Below are positions 26,507 through 36,650 of a stretch of DNA of 64,000 nucleotides, piece by piece. The stretch spans positions 880,718-944,717 of the forward strand of contig NW_022985439.1 in the NCBI RefSeq assembly GCF_010093595.1, given 5' to 3'. The position numbers and the translations under genes are program-made. Under the pieces are notes generated by a model. That model saw only the letters and a program-made list of their open reading frames with translations, did not search any database and was not told the origin of the DNA. The DNA is from Mytilinidion resinicola. Its lineage: Eukaryota; Ascomycota; Dothideomycetes; Mytilinidiales; Mytilinidiaceae. Positions within the stretch are counted from its first letter, which is position 1. The number at the start of each line of letters is the position of its first letter.

Positions 26507-28805
26507 ATGTCGGGCGGCGTCGTATACAAGGACCTGCTTCCTCTCCCGAAGGAGACAGAGGTCGCCGAGACACCAGAAAATGAGGACCTTGCCCACACAA
26601 TACGAGACCAACCGACAGAAAGCCATGCTCTTGCCATGGCTGATCACGACGAGAAGGGTGCGGCCCAGGTAGAGCATGACGAGGAGGTTGCGAATTTAGG
26701 GTGGAATGAGCCGCAGCACGCTGTAGCCAATCCGCTTGTTGGAGGACTTTCGAATGACGAGCTGTGGGTGTTGATTCGAAGGTTCAACAAGGTAGGGAAA
26801 TAATCAAAGGAACATGAGCTGCTAGCTGACTTTGGTTGAAGCAAATGTACCATGTCAAAGAGTACCCATATGCCGTTCCAGGAGGTCTGGACCTCAATAT
26901 CGCAGATGAGGAAGAGTTCTCTCCAGACAAGTTGCGGAGCAATGTTGAGAGATTATACATGACTATCGTAGGTTATTCGAACACCTGCGATAGAGTTATC
27001 GCTTATAGACATAGATCATCGGCCTTATGGGCTTCGGCAAGCAAATCGTTCGACTTCGTTCATGGCGCGAGACGCGAAGAACAGCCTGGTTCTGCACAGT
27101 GAGCAACCATCATGTTTACAGAATCAACTAAGCCCTAACACTCTCAGGCCTACTTCGCTGCGTGGCTACTCGACTGTCTCGTACCGCTATTCTCCCTCAC
27201 CATAATCGCACTGATCGCATACCCACCCTGCCGCGCCATCCTCTTCCCACCAGCTCCCTTGGCTCTTGTAAGCAGCTCCGGTAGCGTACAAAAGCCTAAA
27301 GCCGGTGTTTTAGGAAGCCATGACAGTGCAACTGGAGCAGCTGAGAATCACAAAGGTGAAGCAGTTGAAGCTGAAGCGAGCAACTTCGTCAACGGCATTG
27401 CATCAGTGGCATTGAGCAGCGCCACGGGCAAACACCCTCAGGGCGAACCGCGGGGTGATGAGGATTCCCCCAGTAGTTCGATCCCTGACCCGACTGCCAT
27501 CGCTACTGGAGCAGCCAATGCCAAAGACAGAGCGGCCGGAGCCACTCCTACTGATACGCACGACAAGACCAAGGTTCCAATGGAAACAGCTATGTGGACG
27601 AAGATGAGACCCATTATGCATGGAATTGCAGATGTCACGGATACCTGGGAGCGTTTCGCCAAGTAAGTGCAATGGACTTTCGGTGACGATTTTGACGATT
27701 TTTGACTAATATCCATATAGCGCTCTCTCCCCTACACCGCCATTCCCTCGTGAAACAGCTAGACTTCGGCTGGCAGCCCTCGTTGTACCTGCGTTGCTTA
27801 TGTCGATCTTCGTGAGCTCTTATATGTTCATGAAAGGTGTTACTTTTGGTGCTGGTTTCGGATTCTTCGGTGACCCCATCATTTCTCGCGGCTTGGAGAT
27901 TCTCAACCGAAAGTCCCTAACTGGAAGAAACTGTTGGAGATCAGAAAGTAAGTTCCGACTACAGAATCGGCCCTCAAACTGCGATACTAATCATGATTAG
28001 CACAATCCTTAAGGGTGTTCCCACGAATGCTCAGTTAACCCTCACTCTTCTCCGCCTCGGCGAAGCGAACAAAGCTCCTCTTCCCCCACCACCTCAAACC
28101 GCTACTGCCCCTCCAGATCAGCCTGCCGATCTAAGCGATGAGCACCTTCGCGCCACCGGGGCCGATTGGCCTCTCAACGCAACTCAGGAAGAACTCGACG
28201 ACGCCATGTCTCACGACCCGACCACCGCACATGAGACCGGAGGCTCCGACATTGACGCCTCCAAAACCACCAAACACGGCAAGAAGGGCAGCCGTGTCCT
28301 CGGCTTCTTCAAGTCTACCGCCAAAGCCGCTGTCGAGACCAGTATCGGTGCAGACAGGCTCAAAGCCAAAGCGGGCTCTGGTCACGCAAAGAACCGCTTA
28401 GGAGTGATTCCAAAGCCGAACGAGCCGAAGATCTCTGGACCTGTTGACTTCAAATGCCGCTATAAGGGTAATAAGGGGCACACGTACATCAGCACCAAGG
28501 CCACAATCCCTTGCGTGGCGTTCTCGAGTGACTCAAGCATTGAGAAGATTGGTAGTGTGGATAGAGAGGACCTGCATGCCGTATGGAGCATCCCAGTGGG
28601 GGATATCAAGGAGCTCAAAAAGATTGGCGGGTTTGGGTGGAAGGCGAAGCTAGTGGTGGGTTGGGCGCTTGATAGCGAGGTTGCGGATGGATTGGAGATT
28701 GTGAATCGTAAGGGTGAGACGTGGAGGATTACTGCGTGTCCGTTGAGAGATGAGCTGTTTAATCGGCTCATAGCGCTTGGTGGGCAGAAATGGGAGAGTT
28801 GGTAA
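26507..28805 (+). CDS. DUF3292 membrane protein with apparent 1-nt frameshift
   Basis: Fungal protein of unknown function, about 680 residues. Exons: 26507-26791, 26842-26967, 27015-27098, 27148-27662, 27721-27947, 28001-28805. It starts MSGGVVYKDLLPLP. Conserved blocks include ANLGWNEP, PLVGGLSNDELWVLIRRFNK and GGLDLNIADEEEFSPDKLR. Hydrophobic segments follow at DCLVPLFSLTIIALIAYP and LVVPALLMSIFVSSYMFM. The C-terminal half has a disordered linker and a PH/GRAM-like end (GPVDFKCRYKGNKGHTYIS). In exon 5 the frame slips: LEILNRK should continue FPNWKKLLEIRN, but AAGTCCCTAAC lacks one base, so the direct frame reads KSLTGRNC and stops. The homology resumes out of frame and splices normally into exon 6. 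A base-call error or a recent lesion is possible. Confidence 0.82.
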
Positions 28806-29265
28806 GTATTTCGCGTTGGGACTCGCGCAGAGATGAGGTATCCAATCTCGGGTCACACGATTGGTCCTACATAATTTTTTCCTATCAATTTGACGCTTCA
28901 TGACTCGATGAGCACTGGCAGGCTTCCTTGAACTTAGAGTGGTAGTCTAGGAATACGTGGGGTTTGTACTTTTATCTCTCCTATTATTCTAATTACACAT
29001 TTTCACACTGGTTGTGCGTATACTTGTCTAGCGCTACTCGAGTTTCTATATTACATTACAAACTGTAAAAGAGACTTTTGGCAACCCTTATCCTAGGCGG
29101 TGCTGAACTGGGCTAGCAACGAAGCAAGTATGCCTCATTCCCTCCCACATTCCTGCGCCAGTAGCGCGTGTCAACAAACATATCTCCACCATCTCACTCC
29201 GCCACCCTTCATGGCCTCCTTCAGAAGACACTTACGTGTCTCCGCGAACTTTTTAGTCTCAAACC
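28806..29265. other. intergenic DNA
   Basis: AT-richer DNA with no coding signal. Confidence 0.4.
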
Positions 29266-30936
29266 ATGAAAACTTCATCGCTTTAGGTTCTTTTCTTACA
29301 TTATGGTTTCTCATTCGCCTACAAAGCCGTGGTTTACACCGGCCTCGCTGCCTACTGCGAGGATGGTTTAACAACGAACAGCTCATGCTGGGACGCCGCA
29401 GGCTGGCTTCTAGGGAACGCCTCCCTTGGGTTCAGCAGCACCCAATTCCTGAGCCACTCTCAGCTGCTTGCGGCCGATCTCAGCGGAGTTGATCTCTATC
29501 TGCAGCCCGGTGGAGGCGGTAAGTGCTACTCCGCGCTTCAACACCATCTTACTAAACATGTCAACAGACAACACAACTGACTACGCCGACGTCTAGGCCG
29601 ACATGCAATCCCTGAGCACCAAAATCAGCCCCTACGTCCGCGCCGGCGGCAGATATCTCGGCATCTGCCAGGGCGGCTACCTCGCGGGTAACTTCAGCGA
29701 CACCGCCGCAACCATGGGCTTCAACGTGTTTCCTAGCGGTATCTTAGTCGACGAGGAGTGGATCCAGAATGGGACGCAGCGGCCGACGGAGGCCGACACG
29801 ACTATCGAAATCGACTACACGCTGGCGAATGGCACGCTGCTGACTGGGCAGTGGCAGTTCTTCCAGGATGGGCTGACCTTGCTGGATAATTCGGCGAGTG
29901 GGTGTAGCAAGGACTTGCAGGTTGTCGGGCAGTATACGACGGACTAGAATATTGCGGTTGGGTTGATGGCTTTTGGGAGCGGAGTTTTGGGGTTAGCCGG
30001 GCCGCATATTGAGGCGGATGCTTCCTCTTGTGAGTTATTCCATTGATAAGATTGGAGTGTTCTACAGGCCGAGAGGTATATTGCTGACTTTGCGAAGAGA
30101 CGGAAGACTCTTTCCCCAATCCCAACAACCCTACCGATCCGACGGACGGCTACCTCATCGGGTTAGATTTCCTCAAGCAACTCATGACTGCCACTCCGAA
30201 CACGATCGCGCAGAACGCAGCCGCGGGATGCGAATCTGATGTCGGAGGAGTTGTCACTGGTGTCGCCGCTGGCGAAACACCTTCACAAACCCCTTCCTCG
30301 GCCCCTGGAAACACAGCCCACGAGGACGTGTTGAACATCAATGAAATCATCATTACGATCGATGATGATGAATACGATGGCGATTACGACTGCGAATATC
30401 AGAAGAAATACGGGCCCAAGCATTATCATTGGGATGACGACTCCGAGATGCCCATAGACAAAGGTATTTTTCCTCGTGGTAGAAGACTAGAGAAGCGTGA
30501 AGCGTGTGCCGAAGGAGGATGCGGCCACAAACACCACTCGAAATGGATCTGGCACCACAAGGCGACTTCGACATCAACTTCAACCACATCTTGGTCTTCA
30601 TCCTCATCTTCATCTTCATCTGCGCCCGTTGACTTTCCGCTCTATACTTGGAGCTTTCCCGGAAAACGAGCCATTGCAGTCGCTACGCCGGCTCCTAAAG
30701 TTGCTCGCGGCGAAGGATTCGAGGAACGCGAGCCATGCCCGAAGGATGGATGCGGGCATCAGCATCATTCGAAGTGGATTTGGCATCACAAGTCTTCTGT
30801 AACGACTTCGACGACCTCGCCCTCGAGCTCGTCTTCGTCTTCTTTTTCTTCGTCTTCGATTGACTTCCCGCCTTATACGTGGAGCTTTGCTGCGAGAGGA
30901 TCGGCTGCTACGCCAGCTCCTGGGATGATGTATTAG
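29266..30936 (+). pseudogene. secreted BPL_N/GATase1-like protein gene interrupted by in-frame TAG codons
   Basis: Resembles fungal secreted proteins with a biotin-protein-ligase N-terminal (BPL_N, glutamine-amidotransferase-like) domain. Proposed exons: 29266-29518, 29568-30029, 30098-30936, all in one continuous frame of about 517 codons. Domain evidence is AVVYTGLAAYCED, VDLYLQPGGG, AGGRYLGICQGGYLAG (cysteine of the nucleophile elbow), GQWQFFQDG, GSGVLGLAGPHIEADASS and DGYLIGLDFL. TAG occurs in frame at 29284-29286, 29594-29596 and 29945-29947, and across the second splice junction (T at 30029 plus AG at 30098). No TAA, TGA or frameshift interrupts the frame. The tail has two repeats (about 30494-30660 and 30724-30888) of GCGH-x-HHSKWIWHHK, a Ser-rich run, then DFP-x-YTWSF, with a Kex2-like EKR site ahead of the first. 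It is a pseudogene unless the stops are recoded, edited or missequenced. Confidence 0.6.
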
Positions 30937-31089
30937 TTGGAGGATGAGTTACGGCATCCGCAGTCTTTTGAGAATTTAGCACAGGAATAGAAATAGAAGT
31001 AGGAATTTGATCTGCTTGACTTCATTGCAGTCCGAAAAATGTTGAAGCGCTGTAGAGATGATGTCTATTGAGCATATCTAATCACTATG

Positions 31090-32487
31090 CTAGTCCAAGT
31101 CGCTTGAGATCTTCGGCAGTAAATCCTCAGTGAGCCGCCACAGAAGTGACGAGTCATACGCGTGGAACGCAGCTCCAGTGTAAAACGTCTGCTTCTGTCC
31201 TTGCAGCGCGTATAGCTTCGAGTAGAATCCAGACTTGATGGCGTCGGCGGGCACCGTAAGCTGGAATGGTGTGTGCGAGGTAAATGCTACGAACTGAGGT
31301 TCGTCCGCTTCCGTGACATTAGCGATGCCAGTGGTCTTTAATCGGCGTATAGACGCGAGGATGTCCGATTTGACAGCCTCGATTGGTTGAGGGGAGGCAC
31401 TGCCGTATTCCACCTGGTAGATCCCAGTACCTCCAGTAGGGACAATCTGGTAGACGGCCGGGAGGGTGGGCAGGTCGTAAGGATTATTGCTGTCTGTGTT
31501 TAGAACTGCTGTATCGGCTGGAAGCCCGGTATTCTGGACGAGAGATGTGTAATAGCCGACCGACCGGAACTGGCCAAAGAGGGCCTTCTCCGAAGAACCA
31601 AGATCGAATCCATCCAGGTTAGATAGTAGAGGTGGGATTGTCACGACTAGCTTCTTCGCTCGTATGACCTTCAGACCCTGTGGGGACTGAATCTTGATCT
31701 CGATTAAACCGTCAGCATCCGCAGTCCTGTTCGTCGAGACCACGTGACTCTGGAGCAAGACGTTCTGGCCTAGCACTCTGGCGGCCTTGTCGTAGATCTC
31801 GGAGTTATTCTGGCTCTTGGTGTCTATGAATCCGTTGAATAGGTTGTAGATGGCGTTGACTCCGAAGTATTTCATCACGTAAAGGGTCGGCTGATGCAGG
31901 ATATCCCCGTAGCTGCGATAGACCACGTGGATAACACCACTAACATTGTACTTCTCGATGAACTGACCAAATGACATCAGAAGGTCTTCCGGAACTGGTT
32001 CGGGAAGATAATAGCCATGTTCCAATTCCGGGTATTTGGCGGCCACTTTGCCATATCGCGTCAGCGCATCGAGAGCATTTGGAGATGTATAGTTCAGCAC
32101 TCTCTGGCCGGTCTCCAGGTTCGCCCGCACAGTAGTGCCTTCTGTAGATTCTAAAGGACCATACGCGACATCGAGGCGTTTGAAAAAACTCTCCACCACG
32201 GAGATGTTTGAACGGTAGTCTGCTACCCCGTAGTCGATTGGGATATCACCGTCCGGATCGGTGTATGTATTTACCATTCCTCCAAGTGAGTTGTCTCGCT
32301 CGACTACTATAACGTTATACCCCAGATCCTGCAATCGCACGGCTGCGTAGGTGCCTGAGGCACCACCTCCGATGATGCACACATCACGGGTTATTGCTTC
32401 ATGTCTGGATGATTGTGAACAAGTCGTGTCGATTGCGAAAAAGGTGGTTATGATGGCATAATATAGCCAGGATGTTGACCGACCCAT
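31090..32487 (-). CDS. secreted FAD-dependent oxidoreductase (beta-cyclopiazonate-dehydrogenase-like family)
   Basis: Single-exon flavoprotein of 465 residues. The frame is open from 32595, but the ATG at 32487 gives a proper signal peptide (MGRSTSWLYYAIITTFFAI), so I choose it. The dinucleotide-binding motif CIIGGGASGTYAAVRL begins near residue 37, followed by NVIVVERDNSLGGMVNTY, the FAD-ribose acidic residue and the amine-oxidase-like GG motif. The end, TFYTGAAFHAYDSSLLW, fits the C-terminal FAD-binding region of the NAD(P)-binding/amine-oxidoreductase fold. Several N-x-S/T sites agree with secretion. Homologues are often named beta-cyclopiazonate dehydrogenase, but no cyclopiazonate genes lie here. 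It is divergent from the UstYa gene with 645 bp between them, so shared control and a role as a peptide-tailoring oxidase are inferred. Confidence 0.8.
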   Translation of the reverse strand: MGRSTSWLYYAIITTFFAIDTTCSQSSRHEAITRDVCIIGGGASGTYAAVRLQDLGYNVIVVERDNSLGGMVNTYTDPDGDIPIDYGVADYRSNISVVESFFKRLDVAYGPLESTEGTTVRANLETGQRVLNYTSPNALDALTRYGKVAAKYPELEHGYYLPEPVPEDLLMSFGQFIEKYNVSGVIHVVYRSYGDILHQPTLYVMKYFGVNAIYNLFNGFIDTKSQNNSEIYDKAARVLGQNVLLQSHVVSTNRTADADGLIEIKIQSPQGLKVIRAKKLVVTIPPLLSNLDGFDLGSSEKALFGQFRSVGYYTSLVQNTGLPADTAVLNTDSNNPYDLPTLPAVYQIVPTGGTGIYQVEYGSASPQPIEAVKSDILASIRRLKTTGIANVTEADEPQFVAFTSHTPFQLTVPADAIKSGFYSKLYALQGQKQTFYTGAAFHAYDSSLLWRLTEDLLPKISSDLD

Positions 32488-33132
32488 GAGTGTGGGACCT
32501 GGCTGGCTTGAGAATCTTTGCGGTGTTTCGACGGGCCGGATTGTACTTGCGGTATTTTCGAAAGGGTGATGTCCGCTGCGAGGTAGAGAGAACAAAGAGA
32601 TGGGATACTATACAACCAATGCTCAGGTTTGTGTCCTTATATACTCAATTCCGATTGGTTACCCACAAGTAGATATAAGAATTTAGGGCTGACCGGAATT
32701 TGCCATTGTTGGGTACCCACCTTAAAGTACAGTTCCATGTCCATGTATACGTAGTACCCTCCTCTCATATTTACCAGGATACGGCTGGGTACCTTACGCG
32801 ATACCGACGACGTATCCCTTGTAGATGCAGAAGCAAAATCCTCCTGCGGACATCGTTTAACTTCCATGTTTGGAGGCGATCGTCGCCGGCTCCGCGGATC
32901 AAAGCAGATCCGAAGCCATTGCTCATATGAGGTTGCAGTTGGGTCCTATAATCTATTATTGCCTCAGACCGGGTTAGTCGTTGCAAGACTTGTGGAGACA
33001 TGAAATGCGCCTCGCCTGACTTGTTCCGACTTAGTCCAACCTCACCAAAAGTGACCCCTACAACATTGCCGTCGTTGTGTCCGTTGTGATACCTTTCCTT
33101 CATATCTCCAGAGATCTTTCGACGCTTGATGA
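32488..33132. promoter_or_regulatory. divergent promoter between FAD oxidoreductase and UstYa gene
   Basis: A 645-bp head-to-head intergenic region. No specific operator is identified; the arrangement itself suggests joint regulation. Confidence 0.45.
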
Positions 33133-34125
33133 ATGTCAAGGCACGCCATGTTTACTCAAGATCAGCGTCTATCCACTGATCTTTCTCTCCATGACAAGCA
33201 ACTAGAAAGTGAACCTTTCATCGGTCACAAGTCTACCGAAATCGAAGACGCGCAGTCACCAGCAACGTCCAAAAAACGACTATGGGTTAGTCTTATTATA
33301 GTCGTACAATGGATCATCCTTGGAGTCTCTTTCTTTTTCAATGCCGTCCTGTGGTTCGGTCCAATTGATCGAGCTTCTGTAGTGTATTGTAGGTGTCCGG
33401 CGGCCAGCGGAGTTTGGCCGTAATGCTGATACAAGACGTAGCACCTGTTCATGATGCGATTCGATTTCATGATGTCGTTTACGCATCTGGATTCCGCTCT
33501 CAAGTCACTAAGTTCCAAGGCCCACCTACTGTAGAGGTTGAACAAGCATGGGAAGAGCTGTATCCATGTATGTTACGGAGCAATGCTTGTGCGAGTCTAG
33601 AGAGCGCAGAATACTCACTACATGTAGCTACGATGACTCGAGTATCTGCAGCAGAAGCGGCAAAACTTGCAAATAAGACGGTTCGTATACCCGATGACCC
33701 GGAAAACTATCTGGTCTCAATAGACGTTTTCCATCAGATGCATTGTCTGGTATGTATTCACTTGATTACCTTGCCTTCGTTGATATATTGCATCCGGCTA
33801 ATTCGCTCTGAGCTAGAATATAATCCGCAAAAAGGTGTGGGGAGTTGTTCCTGACACATACGTGGAGGAGAAAATGCTAGAGCTCGAACATGTCGACCAT
33901 TGTGTGGACAGCATCCGGCAAAGCCTAATGTGTTCGGGAGATGTAACCCCCTTGCCATGGAAATGGGGAAAGAATGAGACTGATGGGACTGACCTGCTGC
34001 ATCCTGAGGCACACGTTGTCCATACCTGTCTCGACTGGAACTTGCTTATTCATTGGGCTGAGGACCGAAAGATCGTTAACTTGACGCGCGACAAGAAGCC
34101 GGTAGAAGAAGAATCAAAAAAATAA
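33133..34125 (+). CDS. UstYa-family (DUF3328) oxidase-like membrane protein
   Basis: About 292 residues in exons 33133-33388, 33436-33749 and 33817-34125. The intron donors are GTAGGT and GTATGT; both joins restore conserved sequence. A cytosolic N-terminus is followed by one membrane segment (WVSLIIVVQWIILGVSFFF, about residues 54-72) and then a lumenal domain. The two diagnostic H-x-x-H-C motifs are present: DVFHQMHCL and LEHVDHCVDSIRQ. Other family blocks are QGPPTVEVEQAWEELYP and HTCLDWNLLIHWAEDR. UstYa proteins catalyse oxidative cyclisation or hydroxylation in fungal ribosomal peptide pathways (ustiloxin, phomopsin, asperipin; cyclochlorotine for non-ribosomal peptides). The repeat-peptide gene 1.06 kb downstream on the same strand makes it the likely substrate; that link is inferred. 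Confidence 0.9.
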
Positions 34126-35188
34126 ATCTTTAAATAGTCAATACAGTGCCTTGCCATAGATATCCGTACACTTTCCTGTCACTTTCTGTGGGGCTTCAAC
34201 GCACTAATAGAAACTGGGGGCAGCAAATACACTTCCAATTTGTATACACCCTGTTGACACTGTCTGAGTTAGCCTCACAAGATTATTAGTTGTCCAAAAT
34301 ACCGAACCTCTCTCTCATTTAGAATGCTGAAAATACTATGAGGCTCTTCACGCAGCGGTAATCGGGTGTAGGGATTCCAATGATGAGGCATTGTACAACA
34401 TGAGAGCTGCACTCTCCAGGCCCCCGGCACGTGCTCCACAAGCTTTGTATAAGCAAAGCTTGGCTTACACCAGTAGGGACTGTGGAATCGGGGAATACAC
34501 GTTTCGGAAGTCGGTTCGTCCCGGCACCCGTGCATGAGAACAAAGCCCCCATTCAATACGAAGAACTATGATGCAATGGTCCCTATAGAATGTCAGCTCA
34601 ATCCGTTTTGTGGGGATTATTTCAGTCCGCAATATGTAATATGGATGGCGTCCTCCGAGCGATTCCGAAGTATTACGAGGGATCGACATGGATATTAATC
34701 AATTCGATTCCTAAACGAGCGTGAGTCTTCTAGCAAGGATCGGCAAGTTGCCGACATATCAACCCCCGAGCAGCGAGATGAAAATCTTTCCCCTTTAGCG
34801 TTGGTTCTGAGAAAGCTTGAGGATCGTAATGCTTGCTAAACATATCCTGAGTGAATTGTTGCTTCGCAAGTCTGTAAGACAACCGGGAAGCCTGAGCGGG
34901 TCCAAGTCGATGGATACGAAACGGTGTTGCCGGATGTACGATTTGGCCGACACCTACATAGTCTTGTCAGCACGTCAAGTGGGGCACGCATTGGGATACC
35001 ATTAACAGCTCTGTCTTCGTAAGTGTGATGTGACGCGCGGGGTATCTGTATCCAGATCCGGACCCTGCTCAGAGGCTGCCCATAGCTGTAGTGGTATAAA
35101 GACCTAAAGACCGACAGCACTGAAACTCCTGGTCATCATCGCAGACAGTCTTCCGAAGCTCTTCTCCTCCTCAAAGAATCTTGACAAA
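34126..35188. other. intergenic DNA with peptide-precursor promoter
   Basis: No other coding signal. The right end is the promoter of the repeat-peptide gene. Confidence 0.5.
35095..35100 (+). promoter_or_regulatory. TATA box of repeat-peptide gene
   Basis: TATAAA lies 88 nt upstream of the ATG at 35189, a normal spacing for a strongly regulated fungal gene. Confidence 0.5.
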
Positions 35189-35745
35189 ATGAGGTGCAGC
35201 ATACTCGCCATCTCGCTCCTGGTTGCCTCAGTCGTAGCTATTCCTCTACAGCTTAGTGAAAGGGTACGTGTTCCTCAGACAGTATCTATTAAACATCATG
35301 GGAAACTGAAATTATGCAGAATGCACTCTCAGAGCGTAGCCCCGAGGAGGCCTCCGAAGATCTTGCTTTCTGGCAGTCCGGCGATTGGAAACGCGAGGCC
35401 GACAAGAAGGCCAAACGAAACGCAGAAGAAGCTTCTGAAGACCTCGCGTTTTGGCAATCTGGAAGCTGGAAACGTGCCGCAGAAGAAAGCGCAAAACGAA
35501 ATGCGGAGGAGGCCTCCGAAGATCTGGCGTTCTGGCAATCCGGGGACTGGAAACGTGATGCGGATAAGAAGGTGAAGCGAAGCGCTGAAGAGGCCAAGGA
35601 GGATCTTTCTTTCTGGGCATCCGGGGATTGGAAGCGTGATGCTAAAGAGAAGGCAAAGCGGCATGCAAAGGAGGCTTCGGAAGATCTTGCTTTTTGGCAA
35701 TCCGGAGATTGGAAGAAGCGGAAAGAGATGAAGCAAGCAGTGTAG
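35189..35745 (+). CDS. candidate Kex2-processed RiPP precursor, five 27-residue repeats
   Basis: Secreted peptide precursor of 166 residues. Exons: 35189-35263 (signal peptide, MRCSILAISLLVASVVAIPL) and 35320-35745, with a 56-nt phase-0 intron. After NALSER come five tandem 27-residue units, each 81 nt: 35338-35418, 35419-35499, 35500-35580, 35581-35661, 35662-35742. Each unit is a 17-mer of type xAEEASEDLAFWQSGDW, then KR (KK in the last), a charged six-residue spacer such as EADKKA, and another KR. Unit 4 is the most divergent (LSFWASGDW), and unit 2 ends GSW. Kex2 cleavage after KR and basic trimming would release several near-identical peptides ending in Trp. This matches dikaritin and epichloecyclin precursors, and a UstYa gene lies beside it. 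I do not recognise the FWQSGDW core. Product and bioactivity are unknown. Confidence 0.85.
35338..35742 (+). repeat. five 81-bp coding tandem repeats of the peptide precursor
   Basis: In-frame 81-bp units encoding the Lys-Arg-bounded peptides. Copies 1, 2, 3 and 5 are closest; copy 4 has the most changes. The repetition also holds the antisense frames open, which are shadows. Confidence 0.95.
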
Positions 35746-36650
35746 ACAGCTGCTTAAGTGACACCCGACTGTCGCAAGGGAGGATCAAATTCAACATTTG
35801 ATCGCAAGTGGGATTGCTACAGCGGTGATGGTCGCACAGGCGTGGGAGGAAAAAAGCTGGCAGTAAAGTATGTCATCGTTGCAGCGGCTTTTAATGGGTG
35901 AACAGAGAATGTACGCTGAAGCCCAGTGATGTAACGCAATCAGTGAATAGGAGGATCAAATTACAATGCCAAGCTCGTCAGCCTGCAATTGCGAATCCAT
36001 GATTGAAGAAAAATAGCATATCACTGCAGAAGATGTGAAAAGTTCAACTTGTAAGACTATAGCCAAAGAAGTAAACCCACCTCCCATCTATGTAAGAGAA
36101 TGTGGACTTGTGTGTTGCTAGCAAAGGGAAGGCGTGAGTCATCTGCCATAGGAGTGTCTTGTTGGCGTTGAAAGTATTTCGATTATTGGAAAAACAGTCC
36201 TCTGAAGATGTGTCGACAAGGAGAAATGGAACCTGTATGGAACCAGGTGTAATAGTAGGAACGGTGACGGGGATGAGTTGTCTGGCGGGAAATCGAGAAG
36301 CCGAAACTAGTTCTAGAGAGGCTAGCCGCGAAATTGGTACTTCAGCTCGTCTTTCGAGGTCCTTCATTGCAATTATTTCCTTAAAATGCCATGTGAAGCT
36401 ATTCTCAACGTTTAGTACATCTAAGGCAGTGTGTTGCTACTCTTAGGCAGTCCGAATCCACGAGATATAGCACTCAGGACACCTAAGATAACGTCCTCGT
36501 GACTGTAAGAAGCTTCTCCCGGGTCCAAATTGCCGCCTTGAACAGCATCCTAACCTACAGCGAACTCTTTAGTATAGAAGATCTGTATCGTTGCATTTGT
36601 ACCTGTCATCTTCGGTTCGTAAAAGTCAGCATTGGGCCATCATAGTCTAG
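35746..36650. other. intergenic DNA
   Basis: No gene is supported. A short GATCAAATT motif occurs twice near 35783 and 35953. Confidence 0.4.

Noticed and set aside
35289..35736. Antisense frames of 102-135 codons, and CRISPR-like tandem repetition
   Set aside because: Both follow from the 81-bp coding repeats of the peptide precursor; there are no spacers and the host is a eukaryote.
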